A model generated the notes under the pieces. The model made no database searches and had not been told where the DNA came from. It worked only from the letters and a program-made list of their open reading frames with translations. A stretch of 40,311 bases of DNA from Thermoanaerobaculales bacterium (GTDB lineage: Bacteria > Acidobacteriota > Thermoanaerobaculia > Thermoanaerobaculales > Sulfomarinibacteraceae): assembly GCA_029287235.1 (NCBI GenBank), contig JARFRM010000090.1, forward strand, positions 1-40,311. Reading direction: 5' to 3'. This document shows, piece by piece, positions 33,703 through 40,311 of the stretch. The position numbers and the translations under genes were made by a program. Positions within the stretch are counted from its first letter, which is position 1; each line of letters opens with the position of its first letter.

Positions 33703-35203
33703 AGTCCTCCCCACCGCCATCGCCGCTCTGATGCTGGCGGCACCCATACCGGTCGCCGCCCAGGAGGACACCCCGGCGGAAGGCAAGAGCTACCGGATCT
33801 TCGGCCAGCTGACGACGATCTTCGAACGCAACCAGACCGGACCCGAGCCCATCCAGCCTGCGCGTCTCGAGTACACGAAGCTCAAACAGCTAGCGAGCTT
33901 CAATATCGAGTGGAAGAGAATCACGGTCGGCGCCCAGGCCGAGTACCTCTACTGGTCCGTACCGGAGGAGAACCGGGACCGTCTCGATCTCGACCGGCTC
34001 CGCGAGGGCTTCGAGCTTCGCCGCTACTTCCTCGACTATCAGTCGGATCTCTTCTCCGGCCGGCTCGGCACCTACTTCGCCTCCTTCGGCCGCGGTCTGA
34101 CCCTCTATGTTCAGAAGAACGAGGTCCTCCAGTTCGACGAACCCATCCACGGCGCCACCGCCAGAGTCAGCCTGAAGCACTTCGACATCTCGGCGCTCTG
34201 GGGTAACGTCACCGAGCCCGTCCAACAGGCGCAGTATGGGCGCGAGTTCGAGGACGAGGTCATGGGCGGACGGATCCGGGCCCGGCTCCCCCTCGATCTC
34301 TACATCGGCGGATCGGCGGTGCGCGCCGATCTCGACCGGTTCTTCCCCGCCGGCACGGACACGGTGGAGGTTTGGGCCGCCGAGGCCGGCGGCACGAGCC
34401 TGTGGGGAGTGCTCGATCTGGCCGGCGAGTTCTCCGAGATCAAGACCATTGAACCCAACCGGGTCAAAGAGGGCCACGGGCGATACCTCTCGGCCGCGGC
34501 CTACGTCGGGCCGCTGTCGATCCTCGCCGAGTACAAGGACTACTACAACTTCGCCTACCGCTACAACCTGCCGCCCAGCGCCGGGAGGGCCGACGAGTCG
34601 TACGAGCACAACGACGTCAAGGGCCCCCGCCTGCTGGTGTCGGCCGACTTCTGGTCCATCGGTTCACTCTTCCACGCCAGCTACGCTCAGTTCAACAGCC
34701 ACAAGACTGCCAACTCGCCAGGCGGTACGTTGGGCGATCGTCAGATCGAGTGGTACGCCGGGATCGAGCAGACCATCGGGCGATTCTATGTCCTGGCGAG
34801 CTACTTCGATCGCAACTTCGTCGATCGCGAGATCAAGGAGAGGCACACCCTCGCTGACTTCCATCTCACCGTCGGTAAGAGGGGCGAGCTGATCCTCGGG
34901 CTCGACCAGCGGCTCGAGGAGTCGCAATACGCCAGCCTCGACATCACCCGGACCTTCCTCGCCTACTCGATTTCGCCATGGGGGACGGTCTCGCTCCGCT
35001 ACTCGTACGAGGACAGCATCAGTTCCGCCAAAGACGAGATCGTCGACTACTGGGGTGTCGAGCTCCAGTACCTGCCCAAGCCCACAATCATCATCACCCT
35101 CTTCGGCGGCGGCGATCCGGGCGGACTGGTCTGCGCCGGCGGCCAGTGCCGACAGGAGCCCCGCTTCGAGGGCTTCAGGGCCAACTTCACATGGAGATTC
35201 TGA
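33689..35203 (+). CDS. predicted outer-membrane beta-barrel protein (DUF6029-like)
   Basis: The GTG at 33689, inside the end of the thioredoxin gene and behind GGGGGAG, opens a 504-residue product with a Sec signal (ending PIPVAAQ, about 1-25). The mature part is made of alternating short strands rich in Tyr, Phe and Arg (SYRIFGQLTTIFERNQTG, RYLSAAAYVGPLSILAEYKD, GTVSLRYSYEDS) and ends FEGFRANFTWRF, with the terminal Phe typical of barrels inserted by BAM. It resembles barrels labelled DUF6029 in Bacteroidota. Two Cys lie in a late loop (LVCAGGQCRQ), a possible disulfide next to redox genes. Cargo is unknown. Confidence 0.75.
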   Translation: MTPSKVLPTAIAALMLAAPIPVAAQEDTPAEGKSYRIFGQLTTIFERNQTGPEPIQPARLEYTKLKQLASFNIEWKRITVGAQAEYLYWSVPEENRDRLDLDRLREGFELRRYFLDYQSDLFSGRLGTYFASFGRGLTLYVQKNEVLQFDEPIHGATARVSLKHFDISALWGNVTEPVQQAQYGREFEDEVMGGRIRARLPLDLYIGGSAVRADLDRFFPAGTDTVEVWAAEAGGTSLWGVLDLAGEFSEIKTIEPNRVKEGHGRYLSAAAYVGPLSILAEYKDYYNFAYRYNLPPSAGRADESYEHNDVKGPRLLVSADFWSIGSLFHASYAQFNSHKTANSPGGTLGDRQIEWYAGIEQTIGRFYVLASYFDRNFVDREIKERHTLADFHLTVGKRGELILGLDQRLEESQYASLDITRTFLAYSISPWGTVSLRYSYEDSISSAKDEIVDYWGVELQYLPKPTIIITLFGGGDPGGLVCAGGQCRQEPRFEGFRANFTWRF

Positions 35204-35258
35204 TACCTTCCAGAGCAACAATGAAAGCGCGCCCGACAACCGCGCGCGAGGAGACGAC

Positions 35259-36872
35259 ATGACCGTACGACAACCACACACCGAAACCCGACGGTGGGCC
35301 GCACCCGCGCTCCTCGCGGTGGTCCTCGTCATGTTGACCGTGTCCGTCGTGGGCGCCGCCGAGCGGGTGGTGCTGGGTGAGTACTTCACCAACCTCTTTT
35401 GAACGTCGTGTGCGACCACGGGGCCCGTGGTCGAGCAACTTGCGGCGGACTACCCCGACCGCTTCGCGCCCGTCACCATGCATGTTAACGATGATGGGTA
35501 TGACCTTCCCTGGGGCCAGAGCCGACTCGACGTTTTCTACGGGATCCCCGGCGTGGTCCCGACCTTCATGGTCGACGCCCTGTGGAACTGCCAGTCGGCG
35601 GACTACCGCTATTACGTCGAGCAACAGCTCAACCAGCCCACCGATGTCACCCTCGAGCTCTCCGCCAATCCGGTCGGGGGCAGCACCTGGGATGTGACGG
35701 CGAGGGTCTGCCTCGTCGGCGGGTCGGCGAGACCGATCCGGGTCTTCATCGCGGCCACCCTCGACAATCATCCCAGTCTGCCGCGACACACGACCAACGT
35801 TCTGATGCAGAACGTGATGGAGTCCAACATCAATCCCTCGGCCAACGGCTGCGAAAACGTCACCAGCCGAATCACCTTCGACTCTCTGAGCATGTCTCAG
35901 ACATCGGACATCGTCGTCATCGCCTGGGCCCAGATGCCGACCACGAGTGCGCCGACCACGGTCTACCAGGCCGGCATCATGCGTTGGCCGTTCCCGGCCG
36001 GTTCTCAGTTGACCACCATCGACGTCGCACCCGCCAATGCAACCGTGGCCATCGGCGAACAGATCGTCTACACCGCCATCGGAAAGGACCAGTTCGACCA
36101 GCCCTATCCACTGGAGAATCCGATATGGAGTCTCGGCGACGTGGGGTCCGGCAGCGGGACCTTTGATCCCGGAGTCGGCAGCGCCACCACCACCTTCACT
36201 GCCACCACCGCGGGTTCCAGGCAGGTCTTCTGCAATGAAGACGGAGTCACCGGCGGCGCCATCGTGACCATCACCGAAGCCCCGCGTCTGGCCTCTATCG
36301 AAATCGATCCGAACGCGGTCACGGTGGGCGTCGACGGTCAGGTCGCCTTGCTGGCCACGGGAAAAGACCAGTTCGGCGCCGACTTCCCCCTCACCGATCC
36401 GGAGTGGAGTGTCAGCGGCTCGGGTGACGGCACCTTCTCACCCGCCACCGGCACGACCACCACCTTCACAGCGTCCTACCCGGGCACCGCCGTCGTGACC
36501 TGCGCGCAGGGCGATGTCTCGGGGATCGCCGAGGTCGAGATCACCGGCGACGATCCTCATCTCGCGACCATCGAGCTGAGCCCCGCAACGGCCCACACCC
36601 GGGTCGGAGATGAGCTCGATTTCGCTGCCGCCGGCAGCGACCAGTACGGCCGGGTCTTCGAGCTCGTCGACCCCACCTGGCGCATCGAGGGCGATGGCGA
36701 CGGCCACTTCGACCCCCTCAGCGGCAGCCCGGCGACGACCTTTACGGCGACCACAGCGGGAACAGCGCAGGTCATCTGCTCCGACAACGGCATCGAGGGG
36801 GCCGCCACCATCGAGATCGCTCGCCGCGGTCTGCCTGCCCCGAGGAAGGCACAGGGTCGGGTGGCGCCGTGA
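35259..36872 (+). CDS. candidate selenoprotein: secreted Omp28/thioredoxin-like protein with UxxC motif and three Ig-like repeats
   Basis: Read through a single in-frame TGA at 35400-35402, the gene encodes 537 residues. AGGAG precedes the ATG. A signal peptide (about 13-33) leads to GEYFTNLF-U48-TSCATTG, where the TGA occupies the first position of a thioredoxin CxxC motif. The paralogue at 37015 has EDATATWCTYC in register. GIPGVVPTFMVDA follows, resembling the cis-Pro strand. Residues from about 248 to 525 are three Ig-like (BIG2-type) repeats of about 90 residues, each with GKDQF or GSDQYG and TTTFTA. Reading stays open for 490 codons after the TGA. A SECIS-like hairpin follows the TGA. 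The alternative is a nonsense mutation or sequencing error, giving a pseudogene. The thioredoxin part should act in the periplasm or outside the cell. Confidence 0.75.
35413..35433 (+). promoter_or_regulatory. bacterial SECIS-like hairpin behind the TGA
   Basis: A 9-bp perfect stem (CGACCACGG/CCGTGGTCG) closes a GGC loop. The loop begins 20 bases after the TGA, inside the 16-37 base window known for bacterial SECIS elements, and its first base is G as required. Outer pairs (TG with CA) could extend it past a two-base bulge. It lies within the coding region, as SelB-dependent decoding needs. Confidence 0.65.
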
Positions 36873-37014
36873 TCCACGAGTCTTGTTTTCCAGCGCCATG
36901 CTTCGCAGAGGCCGGCGCCCGGATTGACGGACCGCATTCCGAACGCCGGCGGCCGGAACAATCGGGGCTTCGATCCACGTCGTTCAACGACACTTTCACA
37001 ATGGAGGAAGATCG

Positions 37015-38763
37015 ATGAAACAAGTGATGCTTCTCATCTGTGTGTTGCTCTCGGCAACCACTCTTCTGGCGCTCGACGCCTACCCAAAGACCAGTATCGC
37101 CGAGGACGCCACCGCAACGTGGTGTACGTATTGCCCTAACGCCTATGCCGGACTGGAAATTGTCCACGGCGAGTATGACTTCAGCCAGTTCGTCAGCGTG
37201 CGTTACTACGAGACCTCAGGCCTCTACGGAACGACGGAAACCGACGCCCGAAATGACTTCTACGTGGTCACCGGTTACCCAACCGTCATCCTCGACGGGC
37301 TCACCCACTTCGTCGGCGCGGGCGACACGACGGCGACCACCGGAGAACCCTATTTGACCGCGGTCGCGTCCGCAACTCTCGCGCCGGCGCCGATCCGGGT
37401 GGAGATCGACTCACTCGACACGACGACCGGCGCCGTCAGCGCCACCGTCACCATGCACTCCACGACCGCTGCCCTCAACAGTGACACCCTGCTTTTCGTA
37501 CTCCTTGAAGACGAATTGACCGCGAGTCACACCCACGTCGCCCGCGACCTCGTCTACGAGACCGTCTCCTTGACCGGGGCCGGCAACACAACCACCGTGA
37601 CCACCAGCTTCACCATCGACCCCTCGTGGAACGCGGCGAGCCTGTATGCGGTGGCAATTGTCCAGCGCGTGGCCGACAAGGAGGTTCTTCAGGCAGCCTC
37701 GACCTTCCCGCAGCCGACCCACAGCCTCCGCGCCATGGCGCCGATTGATCGCCTGGTGTTCGGTCCCTCGGCGGGGACCTACACCACCGGCGATATCACC
37801 GTGATGAACGTCGGATCGTCCGACAGCTACACCGTTGATGTGGTTGTCGACGCCGGCCCTCCGGGCACCCAGGTGAGCTTCACGGACGAGTTCGGTGCAA
37901 CCCATACCACTCCCCAGCCCCTGAGTCTCGCTTCCGATGAGCAGACCTACTACAACGTCAACCTCATGCCCGGAGGCCCCGGACAGATCGAGTACCACCT
38001 CGAGATCACATCCACGAACCTGGCTTCGCCTCTGATGGTGCCGTTGACCTACTTTACCGATGATCTCGACGTCATGTTGATCGACGACGACGGCGGCGAC
38101 CCCTACGAGGTCTACTTCACCGATGCGCTCGATGCCGCCGGCAAGAGCTATGGTGTGTGGGATCGCGGCATGAGCACCCTCCCCGCCGAGATCGCCCTGT
38201 ACTACAACACCTTGATCTGGAACGTGGGTTGGGCATTCCCATCCCTCGACGCCGACGACAAGCTCTTCCTCACCGGCTACCTCGGCGACGGCAAGAACCT
38301 CTTCCTCAGCGGCCAGGACATCGGCTGGGATCTCAACGACCCCCAAGGATCGCCCGATCCCGTGTGGTACCAGAACACCCTGCACGCCAGCTATGTCCGT
38401 GACGACACCAACATCATGGATCTCGACGGCGTCGCCGGCGACCCGATCACCGACGGGCTGGCCCTGCACATCGCGGGCGGCACCGGCGCCAACAACCAGC
38501 AGTACCCCGACGAGATCGATGCGGCCGACGCCGACGCCACCGTGATCCTGAACTACCAGGGTGACGGCGGCGGCGCGATCCGCTCCGAGGACAGCGTTTC
38601 GGGCGCGAAGCTGGTCTACCTCGGCTTCGGTTTCGAGGGCATCAGCGAAGCCCAGGCTCGGAACGACCTGCTGATTCTGTCGCTGGACTGGCTCGAAGGC
38701 CTGGTCTTCCGCGACGGTTTCGAGTCGAGCGACACCTCGGCCTGGAGCGTTTCGTCACCCTGA
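37015..38763 (+). CDS. secreted Omp28/thioredoxin-like protein with CxxC motif
   Basis: GGAGGAAGATCG precedes the ATG. The 582-residue product has a signal peptide (MKQVMLLICVLLSATTLLAL) and a thioredoxin-like domain with EDATATWCTYCPNAYAG (Cys37 and Cys40) and cis-Pro strand VVTGYPTVILDG. A long beta-rich middle follows with possible Ig-like parts (VEIDSLDTTTGAVSATVTMH). After it comes a Rossmann-like segment (VMLIDDDGGDPYEVYFTDAL to FLSGQDIGWDLND). The C-terminus is VFRDGFESSDTSAWSVSSP, a tail I have seen repeated on exported proteins of some GC-rich phyla. It is the Cys-containing paralogue of the upstream candidate selenoprotein and probably shares its role in envelope thiol chemistry or adhesion. 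The 142 bases between them hold no other gene. Confidence 0.82.
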   Translation: MKQVMLLICVLLSATTLLALDAYPKTSIAEDATATWCTYCPNAYAGLEIVHGEYDFSQFVSVRYYETSGLYGTTETDARNDFYVVTGYPTVILDGLTHFVGAGDTTATTGEPYLTAVASATLAPAPIRVEIDSLDTTTGAVSATVTMHSTTAALNSDTLLFVLLEDELTASHTHVARDLVYETVSLTGAGNTTTVTTSFTIDPSWNAASLYAVAIVQRVADKEVLQAASTFPQPTHSLRAMAPIDRLVFGPSAGTYTTGDITVMNVGSSDSYTVDVVVDAGPPGTQVSFTDEFGATHTTPQPLSLASDEQTYYNVNLMPGGPGQIEYHLEITSTNLASPLMVPLTYFTDDLDVMLIDDDGGDPYEVYFTDALDAAGKSYGVWDRGMSTLPAEIALYYNTLIWNVGWAFPSLDADDKLFLTGYLGDGKNLFLSGQDIGWDLNDPQGSPDPVWYQNTLHASYVRDDTNIMDLDGVAGDPITDGLALHIAGGTGANNQQYPDEIDAADADATVILNYQGDGGGAIRSEDSVSGAKLVYLGFGFEGISEAQARNDLLILSLDWLEGLVFRDGFESSDTSAWSVSSP

Positions 38764-38786
38764 TTCCGGACAGATCTTCGAACCTG

Positions 38787-38813
38787 CGCCCCCGCCCTCG
38801 CGGGGGCGTTTTT
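38787..38813 (+). terminator. Rho-independent terminator of the redox cluster
   Basis: A 9-bp perfect stem (CGCCCCCGC/GCGGGGGCG) with loop CCTC is followed by TTTTT. It lies 23 bases past the stop of the Omp28-like gene and just before the end of the convergent reductase gene. Confidence 0.9.
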
Positions 38814-38827
38814 CTGGGGATCGGTCC

Positions 38828-39808
38828 TCAGCCCAGATCGACCTCGACCCCCAGACCGAGCTCCGCGGCACGCTCGAAGGCGAGCGCCGCGGCAGCGATA
38901 TCCTGAGCCGCGAGACCCACCGATTTGAAGAAGCTGATCCGATGATCGGAGCGCCGTCCTGACCGAGAGCTTTCAACGACCTCGCCGAGCTCGGTCCATT
39001 CCTCCGGATCGGTGAGTCCACTCTCGGTCGCTCGGATCAGCTCACCCGCCTCTCTGAGCGCCGCCTCGCGCGAGTCGACAAAGATCGCCGCCCGCCGGAT
39101 GGTGTCGTCGTCCACCTCGCACATGGCGGGGGTGAAACTGCCGACCCCGTTGATGTGGGCTCCGACCGCGACGCCGACACCCGGGAAGACCGGTGTGGTC
39201 GAGGTGGTCGCGGTGCAGATGACGTCGGCGTTGTCGATGGCCTCCTCGGGGCTCGATGTCGGCACGAGACGAGCCCGCAGAATCTCCGTCATCTCTGCCG
39301 CCACGCCCTCCATCTTCGCTGCGTCGGTGTCGAAGAGACGGATCTCCTCGAGCTCGCGAACCGCGTCGATGCCCACAGCCTGGGTGCGGCCCTGCACCCC
39401 GCAACCGATGATTGCACCGACCTTCGCGTCGGCCCTGGCCAGGAGATCGGTGGCGGCGCCGCTGGCGGCTCCCGTGCGCAATGCGGTGAGAAGACCGCCG
39501 TCGCACAGACCCATGGGCTCTCCGGTGGTTTCATCGAGCAGAACCACCAGACCGGAGATCATCGGCCGACCCTTTTGGACGTTGGCTGGAAAGACCGAAA
39601 CGAGCTTGGCGCCGAGACCCTTGCCGGGCAGCAGGGCGGGCTTGACCAGAAGCAGTCCATCGTCGGGCGGCACCGCCACAGCGAGCCTTTGCGGCACCGT
39701 GGCCACACCGGAGGAAAAGGCCGCAAAGGCGTGTTTCATGGCCTCGACGGCGTCGGTCATGGGCAGGGACCGACGAAGCTCGTCAGCGCTGAGGACTCGG
39801 AGTTTCAT
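38828..39808 (-). CDS. ornithine cyclodeaminase-family enzyme, probable delta1-pyrroline-2-carboxylate reductase
   Basis: The 326-residue protein of the OCD/mu-crystallin family has the substrate region VKPALLPGKGLGAKLVSVFP with Lys68, a Rossmann motif GCGVQGR at 135-141, and GAHINGVGSFTPAMCEV. GAGGTGAT precedes the ATG at 39808. Family members include ornithine cyclodeaminase, alanine dehydrogenase and NAD(P)H-dependent ketimine reductases. The gene eight bases upstream encodes a proline-racemase-family protein with a Thr active-site signature, whose known product, delta1-pyrroline-2-carboxylate, is the substrate of LhpI-type reductases of this family, giving L-proline. That context drives the call. 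The enzyme is cytoplasmic. Confidence 0.8.
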   Translation of the reverse strand: MKLRVLSADELRRSLPMTDAVEAMKHAFAAFSSGVATVPQRLAVAVPPDDGLLLVKPALLPGKGLGAKLVSVFPANVQKGRPMISGLVVLLDETTGEPMGLCDGGLLTALRTGAASGAATDLLARADAKVGAIIGCGVQGRTQAVGIDAVRELEEIRLFDTDAAKMEGVAAEMTEILRARLVPTSSPEEAIDNADVICTATTSTTPVFPGVGVAVGAHINGVGSFTPAMCEVDDDTIRRAAIFVDSREAALREAGELIRATESGLTDPEEWTELGEVVESSRSGRRSDHRISFFKSVGLAAQDIAAAALAFERAAELGLGVEVDLG

Positions 39809-39816
39809 GGATCACC

Positions 39817-40311
39817 TCACCGCAGAATGAAACCGTGACGGAGCTCATCCGCCGGATCGAGGACAAACTCGTGCCGGCCGGTGATGTGGGCGCGGCCCTG
39901 AACCTCCGGGATCACCGCCCGATGCGAGCCGAACCCCGTGTCCCGGACGACCCGCCCCGAAAACCGACTGCCGATCAGACTCTCGATGACGATCTCTTCA
40001 TCGACGCCGATCTCGCCCCTGGCGCGGTGGATGGCGAGCCGTGCGCTGACACCGGTTCCGGTGGGCGAACGGTCGACCTCGCCATCGGCGAAGACACAGA
40101 CGTTACGGCTGTGGACCCCGCCGACCTCGGACGGCTCGACAAAGACGACGCCGTAGAGAAAGCTCAGGTCCTCCTCGAACGGGTGTTCGCTCTCGCGTTC
40201 GGCCGCGATCGCCCGTTTGATGGAGATGCCGCGGTCGATGAGCTGTCGGAAATAACCCGGCTCGCAGCGAAGACCGACCCGGTCGGCCCTGACAAAGGCG
40301 TAGAACGCACC
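39817..40311 (-). CDS. proline-racemase-family enzyme, probable trans-3-hydroxy-L-proline dehydratase (partial, C-terminal part)
   Basis: The visible 164 residues are the C-terminal part; the gene continues past the window end. The family's second catalytic motif reads GEVDRSPTGTGVSARLA. Proline racemases and 4-hydroxyproline 2-epimerases have Cys in the position of this Thr; Cys/Thr pairs mark trans-3-hydroxy-L-proline dehydratases. The segment GSRFSGRVVRDTGFGSHRAV (SRFSGRV plus a Gly-rich turn) and the end FVLDPADELRHGF fit the family. The first catalytic Cys lies outside the window, so the class rests on the Thr alone. It sits eight bases upstream of the reductase gene, in one operon. Confidence 0.85.
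   Translation of the reverse strand, partial: GAFYAFVRADRVGLRCEPGYFRQLIDRGISIKRAIAAERESEHPFEEDLSFLYGVVFVEPSEVGGVHSRNVCVFADGEVDRSPTGTGVSARLAIHRARGEIGVDEEIVIESLIGSRFSGRVVRDTGFGSHRAVIPEVQGRAHITGRHEFVLDPADELRHGFILR

Noticed and set aside
35259..35402. separate 47-residue peptide ending at the TGA
   Set aside because: The frame after the TGA lacks its own plausible start and continues the thioredoxin fold in register with the paralogue, so one read-through gene explains both halves better. A pseudogene remains the fallback.

Overview
This is a GC-rich, gene-dense bacterial chromosome segment with about 28 protein genes. I see no rRNA gene, no convincing tRNA, no intact insertion sequence, no phage and no CRISPR array. 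The envelope is Gram-negative: there is a predicted outer-membrane beta-barrel ending in Phe, SppA, and many Sec signal peptides. Three traits together fit a soil or sediment lineage such as Acidobacteriota better than Proteobacteria: a large secreted sortilin/BNR-repeat protein, an Omp28-like protein ending in a 'DGFESSDTSAW' tail, and arginine enzymes resembling Bacteroidota versions. This placement is an inference and Gemmatimonadota or a related phylum remains possible.

Layout. 1-4.2 kb: membrane-protein tail, small membrane protein, KefF-like oxidoreductase translationally coupled to a Kef-type cation/H+ antiporter, a DUF3313-like lipoprotein candidate, then a decayed DMT-transporter start merged with a dispersed repeat. 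4.4-10.2 kb: large exported BNR/sortilin protein (minus) and an SLC12-like cation-chloride cotransporter (plus). 10.3-13.9 kb: histidine kinase and NtrC-type sigma-54 activator, followed by a DUF2202 ferritin-like exported protein behind a near-consensus sigma-54 promoter. 14-16.7 kb: HAD phosphatase and SppA (minus). 16.9-19.3 kb: znuACB zinc importer.

19.4-28.8 kb is a nine-gene arginine operon (argG, unknown P-loop gene, argC, argD, argF', argB, argE, argH, argR) in which every junction overlaps by 4-7 bases. ARG boxes lie at its promoter and its own repressor is the last gene. The carbamoyltransferase belongs to the N-acylornithine type and carries Val92 and Pro185 at the two positions that separate acetyl- from succinyl-ornithine enzymes. 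This predicts synthesis through N-succinylated intermediates. No N-acylglutamate synthase is recognisable, and the P-loop gene is the orphan in the operon.

28.8-33 kb: an 8-bp tandem array, an exported metallo-beta-lactamase-fold hydrolase, two tandem zinc-ribbon membrane proteins, a repeat-rich gene-free stretch and an exported RidA-like protein. 33.1-38.8 kb: an envelope redox cluster with a TlpA-like thioredoxin (CVPC), an outer-membrane barrel and two Omp28/thioredoxin-like secreted proteins. The first of these has an in-frame TGA exactly where its neighbour has the first Cys of CxxC, and a perfect 9-bp hairpin follows at bacterial SECIS distance. It is a strong selenoprotein candidate and the most exciting item here. 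38.8 kb to the end: an ornithine-cyclodeaminase-family reductase and the C-terminal part of a proline-racemase-family protein with a Thr active-site signature, together a probable trans-3-hydroxy-L-proline pathway.
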